Source: Odiellus spinosus (Eukaryota; Arthropoda; Arachnida; Opiliones; Phalangiidae). From it: a stretch of DNA of 64,000 bases. The stretch lies in the NCBI GenBank assembly GCA_963920705.1, contig OY987225.1, positions 5,463,372-5,527,371 of the forward strand. The letters run 5' to 3'. The notes below the pieces were generated by a model. That model did not search any database. It saw only the letters and a program-made list of their open reading frames with translations, and was not told the origin of the DNA. The translations under genes were made by a program, and so were the position numbers. Below, in pieces: positions 23,039-32,771 of the stretch (the stretch's first letter is position 1; each line of letters opens with the position of its first letter).

Positions 23039-24245
23039 TTAAAAATATGAGGGATTAGGGGGAAGATGACAGTCTCTTTTCGCGTGGGGCCCCTGGCAAC
23101 GGAAACAGCGAATTCCAGTCCACCAGTCTGGTGCTGGCGCGTAGATGTCGAACATTGGTTTTATTCCAATTGGAGTTGGAAGGAGTCCTTCCGAGGGGGA
23201 ACCTGTCACTGCAACTACTGTAACCGTTGGTGGTGAAGGCGACGGTGGTTGGCGATTTATTGCGGGCGATGGTTTCGGCGATGTTGTGGCTAGAGGTGTT
23301 GTTTCGAATTTCTTGGAGGGTGATTGATGGGTTTCCTTTGGTGTGGCGAAGGTGGTTTTTGATGATGATGCGTTTGCAGGTATCGGGAGGAGTCTTTCAG
23401 AGGGAATTGGCTGAGGACTAAATCTGACTTTTCTAACGCGGAATTGGATAAAGGGGTCGATGAGGCAGATGAGGGTATGTCCAGGCATGGTAGTCTGCGG
23501 AATTCCTCCAAGGAAATGAAAGGCCCAGTGGTTGATGGAATTTTATTCGTTGGGGGTAGCGGTGAAGGTGTAGTTGGTTGTTTGATTGAGATAGGTGGGT
23601 TCTTGTCTGGAGTATGTGTGATTTGGTTGTCTGGTGTAGGTGGTTCGATTGCGAGAATTGATGATTGCCATTTTGTTATCCCGGACGAAATTTGTTTTAG
23701 CGCATCTTGGAGTTGCTGGGTAATGTGTGATGTCTTTGGTTTTTCTGGGTTCACCGGTTGACCGGTTGTTGTAGTTAGCACGTGTACCTTCCGAGGGTCA
23801 CTGTCTCCCTTTTCAGTTGCATCCAAGAAGTCATCGGGGAATTCTTGGGTGTTTACTTGTAGGTCTAGTATATCGTCGTCAGATATTTCTTGGTGAGGAT
23901 CGGAAGTAAAGAGATTTCTCTTAATCCCGCATGGGAAACAAGGGCAAAAGTGGAGTTGATTTTCTCGTACGAAGGCGCGGTTTACTACTACGAATGGGCG
24001 GCTGTCTAAAACTACAATGGCGTCTGTGATTTTAAAATCTTTTCCTTTAAAGGATATATATAGTTTTTTGGCCCAGCCCTTGAAAATGGTATCGTGATTT
24101 GGGAACTGGCTCCGTAATACTGAGAGTGCGAATCCATAATTGGCTGCGTTTAGAGGGCATGATCCGACAGAGAGAACGCTGACGATACAGTTCGGCGAAT
24201 TGATGTGGACATGCAGTGGCTGTGGTTCCTGTACGCAGTGTACTG
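23039..24245 (-). CDS. Gypsy ORF3: cysteine cluster, Pro/Thr-rich, CCHC protein
   Basis: Located between pol and the 3' LTR, where errantiviruses carry env. One frame is open from about 24245 to 23290, without an ATG before the upstream stop, so expression may need splicing (an AAACAG acceptor-like site lies at its start). The N-terminal ~130 residues look globular (GWAKKLYISFKGKDFKITDA, then HFCPCFPCG). A long Pro/Ser/Thr-rich linker follows. After a frameshift near 23400 the reading continues in the frame ending at 23039, with a C-terminal knuckle CFRCQGPHAKRDC. No signal peptide, transmembrane segment or coiled coil is visible, so it is not an envelope protein. The knuckle suggests nucleic-acid binding. 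I do not recognise the family. Confidence 0.65.
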
Positions 24246-24361
24246 TACATGTCTGTTTTGCAGGTTTTAACTATGAAAGTTATTGTAGAATGTAAGGTGT
24301 AAGTTAATTAAAGGTTGTATTAATGTTTAGAAAGAGTAATAAGTAGTCAAGTCTTAGTATT

Positions 24362-27300
24362 CTATCGATATATTTCCCAAGGGGGAGTATATATGAATTT
24401 TCTCTCGAAGGTAAAGCAGTCTTTGGTTAAGGGGGGAAAAGGATGTTCGATTAAATACATCATGGCTTCCACCCGAGATCGTAATTTCTTTCTATGAGGG
24501 GCGGGTGCATGGTAATAAACATCACTGTCCACCCCACCTGGTTGGATAGTTTGCCTATAAACTACTTCACGTACGAATCCCCGTTCAAACGGCAAGATGG
24601 TTTGCTCGTTGAGAAACGGGTATTGTTTTAAAATAAGTTGGGTTTTTGTAGGTGAAGTAGTGATGTCTGGTGTAAGATCTTGGGTTGTGTCTGGGAGTAA
24701 GGTCGAGGTGTTATAGTCAGTGTCTGGAGATGGTGAAGAAGGTGGGGTGTGTCTGGATCGTATAGGTGTCGAATGAGGTACAGGTTCCCTCGAAAGATGT
24801 AGATGGGAATCCTCCTCAGTTCCAGATTCTTCATTCGAAACCTCAGGTGGTAGAGGTGGTTCTTTTTCTTCGAGCTCAAATTCCCCAGTTGTTCTGAAGA
24901 TCTTTAGTTGATTAAGATGACATTGAGATCTCTTCCCCGTACTAACTTCTTCCAGCTCAAAAACAAGATTACTTATTAGTTTAATTATTTTAAAAGGACC
25001 TAGCCATTTTGGTAGTAATTTAGCTGAGATGTTCCTGGCAGCGTTGGATAGTTGGTGATTTTCTTTCCATACGAGCATACCGGTTTGGAAATATTCTTCT
25101 TCTCGTCTTAAGTTATAGTATTTCCGCTGTCTCGCTTGGCTCTCCTCAATGGTTTTGGTGACTTTTATAAGTTCTTGATTTAAGGCGTCGATTCGTTCCT
25201 GATTTTCTGGCAGGTAGTTGGTAGGATCGACTTCTGTTAGAATATCTTCGTAGACCTCCCATGGCATATGAGGTTCTCGACCGTGATTCAAGTAAAAGGG
25301 GGATCTCCCTGTGGTCTCATGGGGGCTACTGTTTAGTGCGAATTGTAAGGTGGTTAGACTAGAGTCCCAATTCCTATGATCATTCCCCACATGAATACTT
25401 AATAGAGTTTTTATAGATCGATTAGCTCTCTCTATAGGATTAGACTGTGGATGATAGGGTGAAGTCCGCAAGCTCTGGATATTAAAGATGGTACAAGTTT
25501 CTTTCCATAATCTGGAAATAAACTGAGTCCCATTATCCGATAAGAGCTTCCGCGGTGAACCCCATCTCAGTACTAAATCCTTGAGAGTGCTACTAACGGT
25601 ACTAGCGGTTATGTCCGGTAGGGCTATCAATTCTAAATATCTAGTGAAAACATCTATATAGGCTAATAAATATCTATTCCCTTGATGGCTAAGAGGTAAG
25701 GGTCCCATTATGTCAACGCTCACTAAATCCCATGGGTTACTGGTGGTATTTGAAGTCATAAGACCCGGTGTCTTTCGGTTTCTACTCTTATACTGCTGAC
25801 ATATAAGACAGGTAGCTATGAAATAAGTAACGTCGGGTTTTAGTGTAGGCCAATAAAATCTAAATCGAATCGAGTCATAAGTTTTATCGCGGCCCTTATG
25901 TCCAGCGATTGAACTCGTATGGTATAATTGAAGACATTTAGGTCTAAGTGTCTTAGGTAGGAATAGTTTTCTGGGATGATGTCCCCAAGCTTTTCTATAT
26001 AAGATCCCATTTATAAGTTCGTAGGTTTTATGGGTGTCTGGTGCGATAGGTAGAAGTGTCTTAATTTCTAGGGGGTCTGGGTCAGTAAGTTGTTCTCGGC
26101 GGATGTCTTCTAGAGAAAAGGTCTCCATTATTGAAGGAGGTGGTGGTTGCAGAACACTATTATTGAGGGTAATAGCTCCCAGTACCGGAGGTATAGAGGC
26201 ATCTCTCGACAAATAGTCTGCCACCACATTTTCTACGCCCTTACGATAGTGAATTTTAAAATTAAAAGATTGTAAAAACATAACCCATCTAGCTACCCTA
26301 GCTGTAGGCTCCTTTTGTGAAAATAACCACTGTAGAGATTTATGGTCGGTGATAACTATAAACTCACGTCCATCTAATATATGTTTGTATTTGTTTACTG
26401 CCCAGAAAATAGCTAAACATTCTTGTTCATAGGTGGAGTAGTTCTTCTCGGCCTGATTGAGTAGGCGAGATCCATAAACTAGAGGATACTCTAGGGCTCC
26501 ATCCTTCTGGGAGATCATGGCTCCTACAGCTATTTTGCTGGCGTCAGTGGTTAAGAATAAGGGTCTCATAGGATCATAGTGATAGAGGGGATTGGTTACT
26601 ATCCCTAAAATAGCTTCCTTTAAACCTTTATAAGCTTGTTCACACTCTTCTGACCAGTGCCACCTAACCTTCTTACGTTTAAGTTTATATAGGGGTGCAG
26701 CTAGTTCGGCGTATTTTGGAATAAATCTACTATGCCAACCCGTGAATCCCAAAAATCTTTGTAATGTCTTTAAGTTGTAGGGACGAGGTAGGGTTTTGAT
26801 TATCGCTGCTTTCTCGGGATTGATATGTATTCCTTCCTCATCCACAACATGTCCCAAAATTAAAGCTTTGTTCCTAGCGAAGAAACATTTGGACATGTTT
26901 AGAGTGAGGCCAGCAGATTGAAGTCTTCTGAATACGTACTCAAGAGCCCGGAGATGGTCGGCCCAAGTCTTAGATGCAATGACTAAGTCATCCAAGTACA
27001 CAGCGATATTAAACCCGGCCTTGTCCCTAAAAACTGTATCCATCAACTTTTGGAAGGTTGTCGGGGAGTTACAAAGCCCAAATGGCATAACTAGATATTC
27101 AAATTTACCGAAGGGAGAGACAAAGGCAGTCTTAAATTGACTTTTAGGGTCCATAGGGACTTGGAAATATCCGGACTGAAGATCTAAAGTTGTTATAAAT
27201 CTGGGATTTTTCATATCAAATAAGATACTAGCTATGTCTGGTAGTGGATACGGGTCTTTCTTGGTTAATTTATTAAGTGCTCGATAGTCGATACACATTC

Positions 27301-28141
27301 TCCAACCTCCTTCTTTCTTAGGGACTAAACATACGTTGGATGACCAAGGGCTGTTTGATGGTTTTATCAATCCCTCTCCTAGTAATTTATCAATATGTTC
27401 TTTAATAATTGCCCTCTGAGCGGGTGAGATCTTACGAGGGTAAGCCTTACAAGGAGGTTCGTTCCCGGTGTCTATAGTATGAGAGGTTGTGTCTGTGCGT
27501 CCTAATCGACCAGAGACTAACGTAGGAAATTGCTCTAATAGTAATCTAAGTTCTTGTTTTTGTATAGGTGTTACAGAACTATCTTCTACTGCGGGATTAA
27601 TGATATTGGGAATGTCGGTGTCTAGTGTTGGAAGTGTAGGTGTAGGGGCGTTAACCATATTAAAGAGGAAATCATTTAATTGTAAGGTTTTATTTTGATA
27701 ATTGATTATGGCTTTACATTTCAAAAAGAAATCATGTCCTAATATGACAGAGCAGTAAAGGTTAGGTATCAGTATGAATTGATGAGAAAATGATTTTCCA
27801 TTAGCTCGAAAAGTTAAGGTGTCTTTCCCTTTGGTAGGTAAAAAATGTCCGTTGGGAAGAAAAACACAATCATCCACTAGGTCTACTAAGGAGTGGGAAT
27901 CTTTTAATCTGTAATAGGTATCTAACGATAAAAAACTGCCTTCAGCCCCATTATCAATCCTAGCGAAGAATATATGCGATGGTAAATTAGATAAAGGAAA
28001 AGTTAATGGTAACGCAAAAGAGGTCTCGTGTTTTATTCCTACACTAGCTAGATTCTTCCGCTTTCGAGGGTTTTTGAATTTGCAAGGATACCACCCTCTT
28101 CTTTTATCCTTGCTTATTCTTTTCCCGGTAAATCCGGACAA
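24362..28141 (-). CDS. pol: Gypsy Pol polyprotein (protease, RT, RNase H, integrase, MBD-like tail)
   Basis: 1259 codons, uninterrupted, entered by -1 frameshift from gag (no ATG at the start). Domains: protease with DNGA at 63-66 (the usual Ser is Asn) and ILGHDFF at 133-139; RT with catalytic Asp320 (TTLDLQSGY) and YLDD at 382-385; RNase H with Asp533, Glu574 and Asp599; integrase zinc domain with His741, His748 (or a nearby residue), Cys778 and Cys781; integrase core with Asp810, Asp869 and Glu904 (35-residue spacing). A GPF-like region (GPFKIIKLIS, ~1048-1057) follows. A Pro/Thr-rich linker (1090-1175) leads to an MBD-like block at 1183-1232 and a short tail. All catalytic residues are present, so enzymatic activity is plausible. 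Confidence 0.96.
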   Translation of the reverse strand: MSGFTGKRISKDKRRGWYPCKFKNPRKRKNLASVGIKHETSFALPLTFPLSNLPSHIFFARIDNGAEGSFLSLDTYYRLKDSHSLVDLVDDCVFLPNGHFLPTKGKDTLTFRANGKSFSHQFILIPNLYCSVILGHDFFLKCKAIINYQNKTLQLNDFLFNMVNAPTPTLPTLDTDIPNIINPAVEDSSVTPIQKQELRLLLEQFPTLVSGRLGRTDTTSHTIDTGNEPPCKAYPRKISPAQRAIIKEHIDKLLGEGLIKPSNSPWSSNVCLVPKKEGGWRMCIDYRALNKLTKKDPYPLPDIASILFDMKNPRFITTLDLQSGYFQVPMDPKSQFKTAFVSPFGKFEYLVMPFGLCNSPTTFQKLMDTVFRDKAGFNIAVYLDDLVIASKTWADHLRALEYVFRRLQSAGLTLNMSKCFFARNKALILGHVVDEEGIHINPEKAAIIKTLPRPYNLKTLQRFLGFTGWHSRFIPKYAELAAPLYKLKRKKVRWHWSEECEQAYKGLKEAILGIVTNPLYHYDPMRPLFLTTDASKIAVGAMISQKDGALEYPLVYGSRLLNQAEKNYSTYEQECLAIFWAVNKYKHILDGREFIVITDHKSLQWLFSQKEPTARVARWVMFLQSFNFKIHYRKGVENVVADYLSRDASIPPVLGAITLNNSVLQPPPPSIMETFSLEDIRREQLTDPDPLEIKTLLPIAPDTHKTYELINGILYRKAWGHHPRKLFLPKTLRPKCLQLYHTSSIAGHKGRDKTYDSIRFRFYWPTLKPDVTYFIATCLICQQYKSRNRKTPGLMTSNTTSNPWDLVSVDIMGPLPLSHQGNRYLLAYIDVFTRYLELIALPDITASTVSSTLKDLVLRWGSPRKLLSDNGTQFISRLWKETCTIFNIQSLRTSPYHPQSNPIERANRSIKTLLSIHVGNDHRNWDSSLTTLQFALNSSPHETTGRSPFYLNHGREPHMPWEVYEDILTEVDPTNYLPENQERIDALNQELIKVTKTIEESQARQRKYYNLRREEEYFQTGMLVWKENHQLSNAARNISAKLLPKWLGPFKIIKLISNLVFELEEVSTGKRSQCHLNQLKIFRTTGEFELEEKEPPLPPEVSNEESGTEEDSHLHLSREPVPHSTPIRSRHTPPSSPSPDTDYNTSTLLPDTTQDLTPDITTSPTKTQLILKQYPFLNEQTILPFERGFVREVVYRQTIQPGGVDSDVYYHAPAPHRKKLRSRVEAMMYLIEHPFPPLTKDCFTFERKFIYTPPWEIYR
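24446..24595 (-). other. MBD-like domain at the C-terminus of gypsy Pol
   Basis: Residues 1183-1232 of Pol read LPFERGFVREVVYR, then DSDVYYHAPAPHRKKLRSR and an amphipathic VEAMMYLIEH. This parallels the MBD fold motif LPxGWxREVVxR...SDVYYxSPxGKKxRSRxExxxYL. The intact frame argues that selection kept it. In chromoviruses the same position holds a chromodomain that guides integration; an MBD there could guide integration to methylated CpG chromatin (inference). Confidence 0.75.
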
Positions 28142-29813
28142 TTGGGTCTAATGTGCCCTAATTCATTACATTGGTGACAAATTAAATTAGCGTGATAAGC
28201 TAAATTAGTGTTAAAAGGGCGTGTAATTGTAGGTGTATTTAGAGGTGGTGTCGTTCTAGTAGGTGGTTTCATTGTGATAGGCTTTGTGTTTAGGTTTAGG
28301 TTTAGGTTTCGAACTACGATAAACCTGGTTTCTCCTTTCGATGTTCTCAGCGCTATTAGCTAAAGCCTCTATATTGTTAAAATCGAAGGGGAGATATCTA
28401 TTTATCTCGGGCTTCATATTTTCAATTAAATGAGAAACTAAATTGGCTTCTGCGATCGGGGTAGTTAGTGCTAAATTAAGAGTTTGCACTCTGTTGATAA
28501 AGTCGAGTACTGACTCGTGGGCCATTTGTTTCGATTGTATAATTTCCCTTTCTAATCTCCTTTCAGCGGCTGTCGTTAAGAATTTTTCCTTTAATTTCCT
28601 AAGGAATCGTGTTAGAAGTCAATGTTTGTTAACGTATGGATAGTTTGGAATGTCTCTAGTTGGTGTAAAAACTCCGTAACCTCCTTCCTATTCCCTGAGA
28701 ATTTAAAAGTAGGCATTGGAAGTTTACGGGGCGAGATTGTTTAGGTTCCTTAGGTGGAGGTTGTTGTTTGGCTATTCGATCGGTTAAATTTAACGTTAGC
28801 GCTGAAAGGAAATCCTTTAGCTGTTCATTTGTTATCCCTGATGCTAAGGAAGCTCCCTGATTAGGTTGTGAAGTGGAGGGAGTGTATGAGCGAGGGCTAG
28901 ACACTAGTGGTGGTTGAGGTGGTAAATTTTGTCTAGCGGGAGAGTTTTGCCTAGTTGGTTGTGAGTGTGATTTAGCCGATTGAAAAACTTGCGATATCCT
29001 ACTCGGTGAATGAGAAACACCGGACGCAGTGTGAAATTGATACCTAGGTGGTGATAATACAAAGGGATTAAATGAGACCCTGGATGTGTGAGATGATGGA
29101 TTTCTAATAATAGATCTAGGTTGTGTCTGGGGTGTCTGTTGTGTCTGTGTAGGGTGAGTTGGTAAAGTTCGTGTAGGTAAAATTGGAGGGGGTCGAGCTG
29201 GTGGTGCTGGAGATAGGGTTCTAGTAGGTAAAGGTTGAGTTTGTGATACTGGAATAGGCCTATTAGATGTCTGGATAGGGTTGGAATTTGCCCCATAAGT
29301 TGGTAAGGATTGTGGCAGATTTCCTGCCCTAGGCCTTGGTCTCACTATACTATGACTACTAGATATGTTATGTCTGGGTGGAATAGGTGGTGGTACTTGA
29401 CCCTTAGATATAATTGGTGACGAAGCCAAGGGACGAGGAAGTTGAAATTGAGTTGTATTTACCAACGTCGATGACGGTGTTTGCCAAAACGAATGTTGAA
29501 CATGACGAGGATTTCCAAACCGATCTCTTCCCAAAATGGGTTCGTCATCGTCTTCTCCTGTAATGCCACTCAAATCTGATTGGTCGGCCGTCTCTCCTTC
29601 CGGTTCCTCCGAAGATGCTAGATTTTGTCTCAGCATCTCCCGCAACTGTCTCTGAGTGATAGAAGTAGTTGTAGGGCTGCGCGAGGGGGGTGGTGAACGT
29701 AGTTGCACGCCTGCGTATGTTGAAAATGAAGGGTGGAACGGTTGTTCCTCTTCCTCACTGCTTTCGGGCGAGCCCAAGCGCGCACGAGCAAATGACGTAA
29801 TTTTGCGAGCCAT
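28114..29813 (-). pseudogene. gag: Gypsy gag, broken by frameshifts
   Basis: Starts at ATG 29813 (MARKITSFARARLGSPESSE). The first ~330 residues are Pro/Ser/Thr-rich and disordered-looking, unusually long for the family. The capsid-like retrotrans_gag segment follows in pieces: FKFSGNRKEVTEFLHQLETF (about 28720-28640), and QSVDFINRV-like sequence in 28525-28256 (SVLDFINRVQTLNLAL, LIENMKPEINRYL). A CCHC knuckle (CHQCNELGHIRPNC, about 28180-28139) precedes the stop at 28114. One-base frame changes are needed near 28735, 28625 and 28285. These may be true decay or sequence errors. Confidence 0.85.
28120..28126 (-). promoter_or_regulatory. Predicted -1 ribosomal frameshift site at gag-pol junction
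   Basis: On the minus strand the heptamer GGGAAAA lies in the X-XXY-YYZ phase of gag (codons GGA AAA), two codons before the gag stop TAA at 28114-28116. A one-base backward slip joins exactly to the pol frame that runs open for 1259 codons. No ATG starts pol, which supports frameshift expression. A stimulatory downstream fold was not evaluated. Confidence 0.8.
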
Positions 29814-30016
29814 TGGCGAAAACTTGTATATACTTGTGAGATTTGGGGATGTCTTAAATAGGATTTGTCTAATTATCGAGATTGAGATGTCTTAATGAGG
29901 AATAATTGAGAGTAGGGTGTCTGAGATGGGATCGACACTAATACTTGACTTGACAAGAATAGAAAAAATACAATTTTAAAATTTATCGAATACGCTATCT
30001 AATTAAAAATCCCGGC

Positions 30017-30032
30017 CCCTGTTCGGGCGCCA
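30017..30032 (-). other. Gypsy primer-binding site (tRNA-Lys)
   Basis: The minus strand reads TGGCGCCCGAACAGGG nine bases inside the 5' LTR, complementary to the 3' end of tRNA-Lys (UUU). Confidence 0.9.
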
Positions 30033-30041
30033 ATTTATTAA

Positions 30042-30756
30042 TGTAACAGATTCGTGGGAGATTTTATACCGGGCCGGGATGCCGATGGCTTTGTTTATAA
30101 TTAGATAACGAAGTTTTTAGAGGGAGAAAGCAACTAAGAAGAAACATACCAAAGCGACTAACGACATTCCTGTAGGATCCTTTACCATGTCGTTAGTAAT
30201 GTACTGAATAATCCGAACAGTGAATTTAATTTGATCTATTAAAGTACTTTATTAACTGCGATGGGTTTACATCCCTTATAACAAAATCGGGCTAACTCCT
30301 CGTTCTCGAATCACTACCGCTCTCTTTAAAAAAAAAAAAAAAAAAATCCCCTCGTCTCCCGTTTTTGTCTGCCAAAACACAGCTTGCGCATGCCCAGATG
30401 AAAACGGAAGGCGACCAGAAAAAATACAAAAAAAAAAATGCTAACTTATTTCTGGTTTAAAAAAAAAAGGGGGGGGGGGAATTTTAATCGTCTGCTACAA
30501 AGTTGAGTTAGGCTGGGGTTATAATTAAGGCTGTTACAATTAAGTCAGATTTAAACTATAATTAAAGAACTACAAGTAAATTTAGATTACAATTAAGTTG
30601 ATGAAGCTAAGTTAAGTTAAAGATCATTTTAAGGGGATAATTTTAATGGGTATTTAATGATAGTAAGTTCGAGGAGTGCCATGGAAGGGACGTAAAAAGA
30701 ATGTGTATGAGATAGGCCTAAAAAAAGGTAATATGAATTTGTTCCCATCCATTACA
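30042..30756 (-). repeat. Gypsy 5' LTR
   Basis: 715 bp. Differs from the 3' copy by about five substitutions plus homopolymer length changes (A run at 30329, G run near 30471). Adjacent ATAT at 30757-30760 is the target duplication. Confidence 0.95.
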
Positions 30757-32483
30757 ATATGAATGGACGGGTTGTTCCTCCTAGATTGGCGTCTTGAAAG
30801 TATAGATGAACATTCAGGTATTTCAGAAGGAAGATTATCATTTCTTGGTACTGTTTCTAGCTGAAGACGTGTAGTTGGTTCCGGGACTAAGTTAGTTTCT
30901 CTTCTTTCGTTTATTTGATCTTCTATATCGGTCCAGGAGTTTTCTTCGTGGAGAATCAAAACGTCTTCCTGTGGTGGAATGGTTTCTTCGTTCAGTTTCT
31001 GTTCCTTTCTTTGTTTATCTTCCCATTTCTTTTTTAAACGAAGGAGTATCGGGGGTACTCGATGAGTCGGATTCTGTTCGTCACTTCTCGTTTGATTTTC
31101 TCCCGTGTTTTTATTTGATCTTCTTATTTCTCCTTTTTAGTTCAAATTCTCTTCCTTCGCATTATTTTCCTCTATTTTCCTTTTCTTTTTCTTCTTTGTA
31201 ACGCTTCTCCCAATTTTTTAATTCTACTTCTGCATGTATTCTTTCACCGGTGTCTGGATCAGGATCGCATCTGAGGTTTGAAAGGAAAGTATTTCGTGCT
31301 TTTTGCTCGGCTAAAGATTCTTATAATTTCCTTGAAATTTCTTCCTGCATCTTCTCTACTTGTCGTCTCCATTCAATTCTTTCTTCTTCCTCTTTCTTAA
31401 TGTTTTCTTCTCTACGTCGTTTATTTGTTTCCTCTCGAATCTTAGCTCTTCTCATGTCCTCTTCGTCTGCTTCCAACTTCCATTGTGTAAGCCTTTCTCT
31501 TTCTTCCATCATTCTCTCTTCTGCGATTCTTTTCCTATCCTTCCATTTCCTTAGTATCTCTTCTTCTTGCCTTATTTTTTCTTCTGTTAGTCTCCTATCT
31601 TTTTCTTCTTTTCTCCACTCTTGTTCTAGTCTTTCTGCACGTTCTTGTCTTTTTCTTTGCTCGAGTTCTAGTTTTTCCTCTTTTTCCCGCTTTTGTTTTT
31701 CTGCTTCTCGCTTCTGTTTTGCTTCTTCTTGTTGTTCTTTCAGTTCTGATTCCATCCTCAATTTTTCTTCTTCACGCTTTTGTTTTTCTTTTTCTAGCTT
31801 TTTCAGATTGGATTCTACTCTTCCTTTTTCTTGTTCGTTTTGTTCAGTTGATTTAGTTAGTTTATGTTCTTCTTTTAATTTTTCTTTCTTATCGTTTGCA
31901 GGTTCCTCGTTAGTTGGATTGTTCTTGTTCCTGTTTCCATTATGGTAAGTATTTTCGTTGTAGGATTCGTCTGCTTGTATCTTTTCTTCATTCCAGGATT
32001 CTCGAGAAGGTGTCTGCTGATGAACTTGTAGATCTGGAAGAAAGTTTTCCCACTCCGAAAAGGGAAGTTCTCGAACCTCATCTTCGCATGTCGGAAATCC
32101 ATTTCTAATTTTGTACGAGTATTTTCTTTCTAGCGTCCAGAGAGTTTTTTCTTTCGTGTTTACTTCTATGGCTCTCATTCGACTTTTCCAGGAATAGTCC
32201 ATATAGAGCTGAATTCTGTTCCCGAAGTCTATTATTTGGAATTTTGGTAGGGTGTTTCTTCGTTTTTGATTTCTCGTGGAGTCTACTCTGTGGGCGAGGT
32301 TCTTGAACGTGCGTCTAATGATTTTATGCTGAATTTCGGCCAGATTTTCGGGTGATTGGAGTACTTCTATGGGGTCATTTTCGTCCAGCATTTTCTCTAG
32401 CCATTTTGGTTTTCGGTCCTAGAGAGAAGAAAAGGTAAAATTAGATTATATTTGCCTCTTTCGGGCAAGACGGTTTCACGACC

Positions 32484-32771
32484 GTGCCACGATCTGCACA
32501 CCTCTTCTGTCCTCATTGCGAGGGTGGGCTGAAAGACGTACCCGGTTACGGACAACTGGACTACTTCTGCCATACACGATCATGCCAAAAATTCCGACTC
32601 TGCGTGCTGAGTCAGTCGAAAAAAGTGGTATGGCTCGCCAAGAAAGACACATCCCGCCGATTACTTGATATTCGAAACTTTTGTAGTATCTGCGGGGATT
32701 TTAAATATCGCGTGAAAGATGTATGTCCATGTTATGAATGGAGTGAAATAAATCCATGCGACACAGAATAA
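32484..32771 (+). CDS. Cysteine-rich zinc-ribbon-like ORF, divergent from the coiled-coil gene
   Basis: The open frame lacks an ATG (the first in-frame GTG is at 32484) and ends at TAA 32771, 95 codons. Cysteines are paired: CPHC and CHTRSC in the N-terminal half, then CSICG and CPC in the C-terminal half, which would suit two zinc-binding clusters. Its start lies 92 bp from the start of the minus-strand coiled-coil ORF, so the two are head to head. Without a start codon it may be an internal exon or a remnant. Family not recognised. Confidence 0.4.
   Translation: MPRSAHLFCPHCEGGLKDVPGYGQLDYFCHTRSCQKFRLCVLSQSKKVVWLAKKDTSRRLLDIRNFCSICGDFKYRVKDVCPCYEWSEINPCDTE

Larger units (their letters stand above)
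22279..30756 (-). mobile_element. Ty3/gypsy LTR retrotransposon with extra ORF3
   Basis: 8478 bp on the minus strand. LTRs 30042-30756 (5') and 22279-22985 (3') run TGTAAT...TTACA and are flanked by ATAT on each side (22275-22278, 30757-30760), a 4-bp target duplication. Order on the minus strand: tRNA-Lys primer site, gag (three frame breaks), CCHC, -1 frameshift site, intact pol (protease-RT-RNase H-integrase-MBD-like tail), ORF3, polypurine tract. The LTRs differ by only about five substitutions outside homopolymers, so the insertion is recent. Damage is confined to gag and ORF3. Confidence 0.96.
21890..32391 (-). pseudogene. Coiled-coil/zinc-knuckle gene split by the gypsy insertion
   Basis: Minus strand. 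The 5' part (32391-31321, 356 codons) starts MLDENDPIEV, has a basic globular N-terminal ~150 residues, then ~200 residues of Glu/Lys/Arg heptad-like sequence, a long coiled coil. It ends at TAA 31321. After one or two frame changes coding character continues to 30757, where the gypsy LTR starts. Across the element (flanked by ATAT on both sides) the frame resumes in phase at 22276 and ends at 21890, with a terminal C-x2-C-x5-H-x5-C cluster (CLVCKKKGLHYPVFC) and an Arg-rich tail. The disrupted ORF is not recognised; the coiled coil plus C-terminal knuckle resembles a Gag-like or domesticated-gag protein, which is inference. The breaks at 31321 and near 31160 suggest it was decaying even apart from the insertion. 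Confidence 0.6.

Noticed and set aside
23039-24245. Gypsy ORF3 considered as an envelope gene because of its position
   Set aside because: No signal peptide, transmembrane helix or furin-type site is visible; it has instead a CCHC knuckle.
31250-31948. 232-codon plus-strand ORF rich in Ser/Phe/Leu
   Set aside because: Exact antisense of the Glu/Lys-rich coiled coil on the minus strand; the Ser/Phe/Leu richness is the complement of GAA/AAG-type codons.
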